A stretch of DNA of 64,000 bases from Calvatia gigantea (Eukaryota > Basidiomycota > Agaricomycetes > Agaricales > Lycoperdaceae), in NCBI GenBank assembly GCA_025093985.1, contig JACAAK010000001.1, forward strand, positions 2,604,001 through 2,668,000, read 5' to 3'. The position numbers and the translations under genes were made by a program. The notes beneath the pieces are model-generated. The model worked only from the letters and a program-made list of their open reading frames with translations. It was not told where the DNA came from and ran no database searches. Of this stretch, positions 56,851-64,000 are shown in pieces. Within the stretch, counting starts at the first letter, position 1; each line of letters starts with the position of its first letter.

Positions 56851-58598
56851 ATGTTACGCTCCGCAACACGGGCTTTTGGACCTTTCTTAACGACTACAAC
56901 CCGCTCGCTAACAACTACACGAATATGCTGCTCGTCTAAATGGGGAACCGCTTCCTTCCTCTGGCCCAAAGAAACAGGCGTCAAGTGCTCATTCGAAGAA
57001 AAAGTCCAACGTTAACCCACAGGTACCAACGATACTACTTGAAAACCGCTGCGCTTTTGTTAGAACATGGGACTTTCTGAGGAATCCAGCCGAGGCATTA
57101 GCTCTTGTCCGTGCTGTTGAGCAGAAGTACGGCCCAGTCGAGAACTTTTCCTTTCAGAAGGTACTTCAAACACCCGGTCATTTCACCACCACCACACAGC
57201 GCTGAACTTGTTACTGCCATCCGTAGGACTTTGATTCCCCGTCCGCATACCAGGCCCAAGTCAAAATCACGTTCAAGGATGTAGATTCCTTCCGCCGTTT
57301 ACCAGAGGATTTCGAAACGCTGCATATCCGCGCACCGAAAGTTCAACCAAAACGTCCGGGCGGAATAGGCTTAGACGAGATACAACACGTCATATTTGGG
57401 GATGTAGAGTTCCTCACGGCTGACCAAGTCAGTGAAATTGCTTCGGAAGAACGGACAATTGATTTTCGTATCGAGCGTGCCAGTATGTCCGGTGTCAATC
57501 CCTTATGAAGGCGGTATTCGCTAACTGGCTACATCGTTACTTTCGTTTTACTTCAGAACGTCCATACTTTGAAGAAAGCCCATATCGTTTCACCGGCCTA
57601 AATTACAAGTACCGTAGAGAGATTGGCACGAAGATGTTAGAGTGGGGTGGGTTCACAAGATGAAACCTATAGAATCTACACGGCCGATTACGAACGAGGA
57701 TCTTACGAATGAAAGTTTGGACCATGTGTATATGAGGAGGACGTTGAGGGAGTGGGCTGAGTTTTTGGGCGTGCGGAATCCTTACGAGGTTTATCCTGAG
57801 GAGAGGAAGCAGCTGAGTGTTGAGTCTATTGGGACGAAGACAGAGGAAGTACGGGAACCTCTATCGACCGCAACAGTGGAACAAAGCTCAGGAACATCGA
57901 GGCCGAAGTCGTCGTCACCACAGGACGAATGGGCGATTCTGAATGCATCACCGCAAACAAGGACAATACGGGAACCTATTGAACAACTTCTGGAGATGGA
58001 GGATATCAAGGGGACGGCGAAGGTCCCTGTAGCTCCCGAAGAGGAGGCGCAACCTTGGGACATTTTGACAGAGGAACCTCCACCAGGCTTCGAAGCCTCG
58101 TCAGAAGAACCGATCACCCCGACCCCACTATCACAACCCAAACAAACGGGGACTTGTGCGACACCCGAAACTCAATTCGCAGTGTCCGTTACTGATTCAG
58201 TGCCGACTTCTATGGGCACCTCGCAACCAATACAGCAGTCGATAGCGTCCGGCTCGCAGGGTTCTGAAACCATGGAAGCGGAATCACCTTCACAACCACC
58301 AGCACCGCCACTACAACCACTGTTCCATTCGAAAACCCCAGTCAAGCAGGAAGAACTCGACGTCCAGCTTGAGGAGGCTAAACAATTAGAGGATTCGGTC
58401 AGATCCTCGAAGGGTGATAAGAACTCTATCTCGGACATGAAGCGGAAGGAGAGGGCACTGGGGGCGGAGCAGAGGGAGCCGGTGAAGGACCACGCGAGGG
58501 AGGTGCCAAAGGACAAGCCGGGTAATAATGATCTAGAGCACAATCCGCGCTTTGAGAATTTCTTTAATAGGTTGCAGGATCTCTTGAAGAAATCATAA
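56851..58598 (+). CDS. Unrecognised conserved-looking protein with mitochondrial-type presequence; two frame breaks
   Basis: ATG 56851 gives MLRSATRAFGPFLTTTTRSL, rich in Arg/Thr and without acids, like a mitochondrial presequence. The main body reads LLENRCAFVRTWDFLRNPAE, KYGPVENFSFQK, then after an intron VKITFKDVDSFRRLPEDF, GLDEIQHVIFGDVEFLTADQ, and after another intron RPYFEESPYRFTGLNYKYRR. The C-terminal half starts MKPIESTRPITNEDLTNESL and is Ser/Pro/Glu-rich, ending FFNRLQDLLKKS. The presequence and body are out of frame near 56940, and body and tail are out of frame near 57650, with no usable intron at either place. So the gene either carries two indels (pseudogene or assembly error) or is spliced in a way I cannot see. 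I do not recognise the family. Confidence 0.6.
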
Positions 58599-58810
58599 TA
58601 TACGTAGATTCTACGCCTAAGGCCTAAGTACTTGCTAATCGTATTGATATATAACTGGTATGTTTTATGAAGCAAAATAGGGGCCCAATTTTCCAGGTGC
58701 TATTTGTCGCTGTTTGTTCCTCAGTCGCCGAGCTTTCCGCCCGAGGACTTGGGCATATCAAAGCACCCCCTCAAGAATCTCAACGGCGCCGACACTCCTC
58801 AAGACCTAAA

Positions 58811-59581
58811 ATGGGCTCTACTAGGTGAGCTGCGACCTTTTTATGTCCAAGGAAACACGTTGTGGGTTGTACGAGGCGCGGAGCCGGGTGGATTGGGTGG
58901 ATTGGATTTGTGTTAGATGGATGATGGGTGCTCCTACGGCTGAAGTTTCGACTCGTCCAAAACCATTTGAATATCCAGAATCTTCACCAGGACTCGCCCT
59001 TTTACTCGCTTTCCTTCCATTATCTCAATTCTCTTTCCACTTCCTGCGTGGTCTGGAAACTAGTGGACTAAACAAGATATCACAGATTATACTGTAAAGG
59101 TCGCGTCTTGGGCCACAAGCGGGCAAAACGTAACTCCCGCCCCAATACCTCCCTGTTACAGATCGAGGGCGTTACCAACAAAGAGGACGCCCAATTCTAC
59201 CTTGGCAAGGTTCGTGGTGGTGGCTAAGATCCGAGCCAGGGTTATGGCATTAACGGAGGATGTGTTTTGTTAGCGCGTTGCATACGTCTACAAGGGCAAG
59301 CGGGAGATTCAAGGATCCAAAATTCGTGTGATCTGGGGGTCAGTCGCTCTTCAGAGGTGTCGCTTTGGTTAGGTGGACTGAAGAAATTTTGTGTCTAGAC
59401 GCGTAACCAGACCACACGGCTCATCAGGTGTCGTCAGGTCAAAATTCCGCTCCAACCTTCCTCCTCGAGCATTTGGTGCAAGTGTTAGAGTGGTATGTAG
59501 TTTAAATTTGGGGTTTTGGAGTGCCGATGTTGAACTTTTATCCTTTCTTTAACTCAGATGCTCTATCCCTCAAACATCTAA
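58811..59581 (+). CDS. RPL33: 60S ribosomal protein eL33 (L35A)
   Basis: Exon 1 is only 14 coding bases, ATG GGC TCT ACT AG (58811-58824), followed by a 261-nt intron with perfect gtgagc/cacag ends. Exon 2 (59086-59219) completes [20 protein letters not shown] and runs through [20 protein letters not shown]. Exon 3 starts at 59274 with [21 protein letters not shown] Gly codon is split by the next intron, then [20 protein letters not shown] and [11 protein letters not shown]. The last exon is only MLYPSNI, with the stop at 59579-59581. The full product is about 109 residues, standard for eL33. A long first intron after a tiny first exon is common in ribosomal-protein genes. ORFs lying in intron 1 are not real. 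Confidence 0.95.
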
Positions 59582-59801
59582 TTTTTTGTACGCATTACAC
59601 ACACATGGCCTTTTCTCCTGTTCCGTAATGTATGATGCAATATGATATGCTTTCATGCGTTCACGATCATGATGTCCATGAAATATGAGTTTTGAGTGAA
59701 AGACTGAATATACTCAGGTCGATGGGCCCTATTTACTCCGGTAACAGCGATGTCACGATGCTATTCACATCCGCCGGCAGTGAGTTCCCCGGATCTCACC
59801 T

Positions 59802-59810
59802 TATATATAA
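59802..59810 (+). promoter_or_regulatory. TATA-like box upstream of glutaryl-CoA dehydrogenase
   Basis: TATATATAA lies about 47-55 nt before the ATG at 59857. Inferred from position and match. Confidence 0.5.
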
Positions 59811-59856
59811 TGACATTATCCCACTTCTCCGCGTTCTTCCATAATACCCCTCCCCC

Positions 59857-61875
59857 ATGTTGTCCTTTGCTGGCCAATCCTCGCGAGCCCTCCGCACTGC
59901 TGTTGCCGGAAGCAAATCCTCGGTTGTCACAACCACTGGACGCCGAGCTGCGAGTCGTGCGTGTATCACATCTTGTCCTCCCGCCCCGTTCCTTATTTAA
60001 GCTTTGGGTTCCGACTCTAGAGTTTGTCAAGTTTAACTGGGAGGTGAGTGCTGCTACACGCGACTCCGTTCCTCCGAACGGTTTCTTAGGATTTCTGCGT
60101 TCAGGATCCTTTGAACCTCGAGTCGCAATTGACAGAAGAGGAGATCGCTATCCGGTGTGTCTAGTTCCGCTCCTTGGCCTCGCCACCATATGCTAACGGC
60201 ACACTAGTGATACTGCTCATGGGTACTGTCAGGTGTGGCCCGTTCAGTCACACATTGAAGATATGAATTAAACAACTCGTACAGGAGAACCTCATGCCTC
60301 GGGTGCTTGATCAATGGAGGACGGAGGGTTCGTACTCTTATCTCCCAAACTTAATTCTTTCGTCGTTAATAGTAATCCTCAGAGTTCAACCACGATATTC
60401 TACCCGAGATGGGCAAATTAGGTCTTCTGGGCCCTACTATCAAGGGTTACGGATGCGCCGGCATAAGCAATGTCGCATATGGGCTCATTATGCGCGAGAT
60501 TGAACGGTACGCGTCGAGTCTCCAACAGGGGAAGATACACGTACTTAATGCGAGCTCCTTACGCGCCTAGGGTTGACTCTGGATATCGCTCAACAGCGTC
60601 TGTGCAGTCCTCGCTTGTGATGCACCCTATCAATGAGTTTGGTTCCGAGGCTCAGAAGGAGAAGTATCTGCCTCGTTTGGGTATGTTTCCGACTTCACCT
60701 GGTTTTAATATCGGATTTCTTAACATATTTAATGGTTAGCCAAGGGAGAAATCACCGGTGCTTTCGTGAGTTGTTCACCCTTTCTCATAAATTCAGCCTT
60801 CTGAGCGTGTTGTTTTGCAGGGTCTCACTGAACCCAATCACGGATCAGACCCAGGCAGCATGGAGACGACTGCTGAGGAGGTTGATGGTGGCTTCGTTCT
60901 CAACGGCAGCAAGACCTGGATTTCCAATGCACCCGTCGCGTGAGCATGTTCCTGTCCATTCACAATCAAGTATTAAGGTTGTCACAGTGATCTTTTTGTT
61001 ATCTGGGCAAAGTGCAAGTGGGATAATCGCATCCGCGGCTTCCTCATTGAGAAGGTACGTCTCATCCGGCCGTGATTTTTTTTTTTTTGCAATTTAACCG
61101 ACTGATATACAACCCCTACAACAGGGCGCGAAAGGCCTCTCTGCACCTGCTATCAAAAACAAACTTGCTCTTCGGGTATCTCTCACGGGGTCTGTTTTCA
61201 TGGATAATGTCAGGGTGGGCCAAGATGCTCTTCTTCCTGGCACCAAGGGCCTAGGTTCCCCGTTCTCCTGCCTCAACTCCGCTCGGTACGTTGCTCAGAC
61301 ACCCTCCTGATTCAACTCTTATTAAATAATAATCGCAGCTTCGGCATTTCCTGGGGTGTCATGGGCGCCCTTGAAGATTGTCTCGTGCGCACCCGTGACT
61401 ACGCCCTCGAACGCAAGCAATTCCAACGTCCCCTCGCATCTTTCCAACTTGTCCAAAAGAAACTCGCAGACGCACATACTGAAATTGCGCTCGGCTTGCA
61501 CGCGAGCTTACAAGTTGGGAGGATGAAAGATGCAGGACAGTTGGCGCCGGAGATGGTTAGTATGGTGAAGAAGAACAATTGTGGTAAAGCGCTGCAGCAG
61601 AGTAGGATTTTGTTAGATGTTTTAGGTGGAAATGCTTGTGCTGATGAGTACGCACCGAGGACACCCCCTTGCTACGTTGTCACTGATGCTGGGTGACCAG
61701 GTACCATGTTGGACGGCATGTTGCAAATTTGCAGGTGACGAACACCTACGAAGGCACAAACGTAAGTTAAATGTTGTGCAAATGTATTGCCATCTGGTTT
61801 GACCTCGACTTCTAGGATATCCATGCTCTCATTCTGGGGAAGGCTATCACCGGGATCCCCGCATTTGCCAGCTAG
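59857..61875 (+). CDS. Glutaryl-CoA dehydrogenase, mitochondrial
   Basis: An acyl-CoA dehydrogenase that converts glutaryl-CoA to crotonyl-CoA in lysine/tryptophan breakdown in the mitochondrial matrix. Start [20 protein letters not shown] has an Arg/Ser-rich, acid-free presequence. Many short exons follow: [110 protein letters not shown], then [18 protein letters not shown] and [40 protein letters not shown] follows, then [16 protein letters not shown] and [20 protein letters not shown], with the catalytic Glu in NTYEGT. The stop is at 61873-61875. The RS(T)[13 protein letters not shown] block separates glutaryl-CoA dehydrogenase from short- or medium-chain paralogues. All exon joins are in frame. 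Confidence 0.94.
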
Positions 61876-63321
61876 ACATACTAGAATCTTCAGGCGGTGG
61901 AGGGCAATATAGTACATACCATGAGACATGCAATTTCCGTATCAACCATCAACGTTAAAACTTAGGACTACTTCACATTCGTGTATGCAGGTATCGCTCG
62001 TGGTACTAGCTTCTTCGCAGACATAACTTTAAACAGACTCCTTAAACACGTTACTTGCTAGCTTCAGGATCTCAATTCATGGGGATTGTTAACAGGACCC
62101 CAATCTTCCATCGAGCTTAAAGAAAACTACATTGAGAACAATCATCTTTGGAAAATCTTATCAGTGCACACCAATACAGACCTCTGCCGTTGTGCGCCTT
62201 TCACCGACCCCGGGTTCCTTCGCCTCTACAGATCTTCACAGATAAAAAAATCTTGCCACCATGGCTTCGAATTGGCTTATCCTTTCCGAGCTCTGGAACT
62301 CTGCGCATTCCGTGATCTTCGATTGGTTCTTATTACGCATCCAACGAGGCTCAAGGACTATATTAAGTGTTGAGAGATAGTGTGTGGTGTACACTGAACA
62401 CGGAAGGATATCGCCTGACGGGGGCGCGGTGGGGGTCCCCCGCCCCAGCAGTGCCTCTGATCGCGATCGATAGTAGACCATAACAATCAAAGCCGACGGA
62501 AGAACGTGATCGAGGAACTGACAAGGATGAATGGGACTTGCGATGTTCGGCCCAAGAACAATTCACCAGTGTATTGAACGAGGAATCCGCCAGAATCCAA
62601 CGAAGCTATAAGTTACCGGATGGAGGGGATTATTCGTTGCGGGCTGCTCACAAGTGCTCCCCAATATTTGAACAATAGATCATGCACACAAAGGTGTAGA
62701 AAGTGTGTTCGGAGTTAATAGACAGCAGCGACAAATGAGAATGATCTAGTAAATCCGCATGTTGGACGCTTGGTTAACACGTGGTATCCTCAGGAAACAG
62801 CACAGAAAACGAGATAAACCAGGCGATGGCGGAGATATCTGAATATCGTGTAGGATATAACAGGTGACAATACAATAGGTATGCAGTGCGTGACTGTTGC
62901 AGGTAAAGGAATTGCGATCCTTTTCTAGCGCGTGTGCAAATGTCCAGGCGTTGAGTTTTGCAAAGTATAAAGGCACGTAGGATCCGAGGAAATTGCCCGA
63001 CAGGCTTCAGTGACAAAGAATCGGCTTCCATGAAAGACACCCCTTCCCCGATAACTCGAGGTGGGGTTTGACTAGGCGAAGGTGGGGTTGGCCGAGTGGG
63101 CCGCTTGAGGGGGCGGTGATAGAGTACCACGATAGGTAGAGTTCGGACAGTGTGGGTGGGTGGTAGCGGAGGACAGGGATGGCGAAACAAACGAGGTTGC
63201 AAACGATACCGCATCCCAAGAGGGTCAAGAGAATGTGTTGAAGGTGTCTATCCCTGTCTTCGCCGGATCTTGGCTAAATATCACAGATAAGCTTGAGAAA
63301 AGCAACAAACACGAAAGAATA
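61876..63321. other. Gene-poor interval with one membrane-like ORF
   Basis: Between glutaryl-CoA dehydrogenase and the right-edge ORFs. Minus-strand reading near 63228-63080 gives LLGCGIVCNLVCFAIPVLRY, a membrane-like stretch, and another minus frame near 62990 gives YVPLYFAKLNAWTFAHALEK. These could be exons of an unrecognised membrane protein, but I could not build a consistent gene from them. Confidence 0.35.
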
Positions 63322-63907
63322 CTAACATGAAACTGCAATGAGGCGTCTTGCTCCTGCCGGTTGAGCTCTCTCCTTCAGTCTACTACTCCTCCTTAACTCA
63401 GGCGGATCCCTCAATACTGAGGTATCCTCGACTTCCTCCTCCTTTAGGATGACCTCTTGATATGTTCCTACTCTTATCACCCTCTTTTGTCCTATCTGAT
63501 ACTCCTCCCTCGAATACTCCCTCATCTCCACTCGGCCCTCACTAGGATACAATGGAACGCCTTCCTCATAAACGCGTTTGAAGGACAACATAATACTCTG
63601 CTTCCGTCGTCCATGAACCCGTTTAATCTGCGACACAACGAGGCGTCAATAATGGTACCACAGATGGCGGATCATGACATACTGTTGCAAAACGCCTAAG
63701 TTGTTCGACTGGGAACTTTCTTAGCTCCTTTTTGTTGAAGACTTGGAGTGCTTGTTCGCGTAAAGCCTTCTGATACTTGATTTTCTCGGCGAGCCGATCC
63801 TGAGCAGTGGCTTCTAATTGTGTCGGGTTCCTCAGGGGTCTAAGTTTATATGGATGGTTGACTGCTCTAGCGGGTTCTTTGGTTTGACGGTTCCGTCTCG
63901 GAGGCAT
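63322..63907 (-). CDS. Unrecognised basic protein in two overlapping frames near the right edge
   Basis: The first frame (63907-63623) starts MPPRRNRQTKEPARAVNHPY and is strongly basic, with a helix-like middle (QDRLAEKIKYQKALREQALQ). The second (63636-63322) reads SQIKRVHGRRKQSIMLSFKR, EGRVEMREYSREEYQIGQKR and ends with PPELRRSSRLKERAQPAG, a basic DNA- or RNA-binding-like string. The overlap of 14 bases suggests one gene with a frameshift or an unseen splice. The composition resembles small proteins linked to retroelements, but no gag, protease or reverse-transcriptase motif is present, so I leave it unnamed. Confidence 0.35.
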
Positions 63908-64000
63908 GGAGAGAAGAAGGTGGTAATGCGTGTGGGAAGATGTGTTGGTGAGAAAACAACCAACTGCGTGGTGTTTTTACGACCTCGAGCGCCAATTGTT
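63908..64000. other. Right edge
   Basis: The last 93 bases, upstream of the minus-strand candidate gene; too short for any call. Confidence 0.4.

Noticed and set aside
56785..56860. tRNA-like T-loop string (GGGTCGAACGC)
   Set aside because: No matching acceptor stem, D-arm or anticodon arm could be folded around it. It lies in a 128-bp divergent promoter.
58704..59097. Two plus-strand ORFs (58704-58916 and 58825-59097)
   Set aside because: They overlap the 5' leader, tiny first exon and long first intron of eL33, whose splice sites and product are clear.
1..64000. Search for CRISPR arrays, rRNA genes and a secondary-metabolite cluster
   Set aside because: No regular spaced repeats or rRNA motifs are visible. 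PAL and the FAD oxidase are adjacent but have no synthase, P450 or transporter beside them.

Overview
The window is nuclear DNA of a filamentous basidiomycete, most likely a mushroom-forming Agaricomycete. Genes are split by many short introns (about 50-70 nt, GT...AG). TATA-like boxes lie 50-95 nt before several start codons. The gene set is eukaryotic (RER1, FCF1, ribosomal protein eL33, a Pcl-type cyclin, a Nab2-type poly(A) RNA-binding protein, mitochondrial glutaryl-CoA dehydrogenase) and fungal in character (phenylalanine ammonia-lyase, CSC1/OSCA channels). Genus cannot be fixed from the sequence alone.

Layout. 0-7 kb: an FAD amine oxidase cut by the left edge, a phenylalanine ammonia-lyase, and the 18S rRNA-processing factor FCF1. 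9-18 kb: an eIF4E-fold DUF1917/Bles03-type protein and a very long acidic low-complexity gene. 18-23 kb: a CSC1/OSCA-type channel and an IMPACT-domain protein. 24.6-26.8 kb: a divergent pair, RER1 and a Tda10-like glycerate-kinase-type P-loop kinase. 30-31 kb: a Pcl1-like cyclin. 35-37 kb: a four-finger CCCH Nab2/ZC3H14-type protein. 39-51 kb: a tandem segmental duplication carrying two copies of a membrane-anchored AAA-type ATPase gene. The left copy is degenerate, and a decayed Tc1/mariner element sits between the copies. 50-54 kb: a second CSC1/OSCA paralogue. 54-62 kb: an NFKBIL1-like protein, a FAM210/DUF1279 membrane protein, an unrecognised mitochondrial-type protein, eL33, and glutaryl-CoA dehydrogenase. 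The last 2 kb hold only weak candidates.

The genes do not form a pathway cluster; this looks like ordinary housekeeping gene order. It is interrupted by gene-poor stretches (6.8-9.0, 22.8-24.7, 26.8-30.2, 31.3-35.1, 37.3-39.7 and 42.4-44.7 kb) that hold only unconvincing ORFs.

The most informative region is 39.4-50.8 kb. The duplicated block runs from the 3' flank of the ATPase gene through that gene and into the 3' tail of the neighbouring channel gene. The left copy therefore ends in an orphan scrap of channel tail. The Tc1 element has only four CpG dinucleotides in about 1.3 kb, has two stop codons explicable by transitions, lacks a right terminal repeat, and is flanked by a 50-bp direct repeat. 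The four differences I see between the two repeat copies are all CpG changed to TpG or CpA, which points to cytosine-methylation or RIP-like mutation. I did not find a convincing new multi-gene system. Several conserved genes carry single-base frameshifts, so assembly indels should be excluded before these genes are interpreted as broken.
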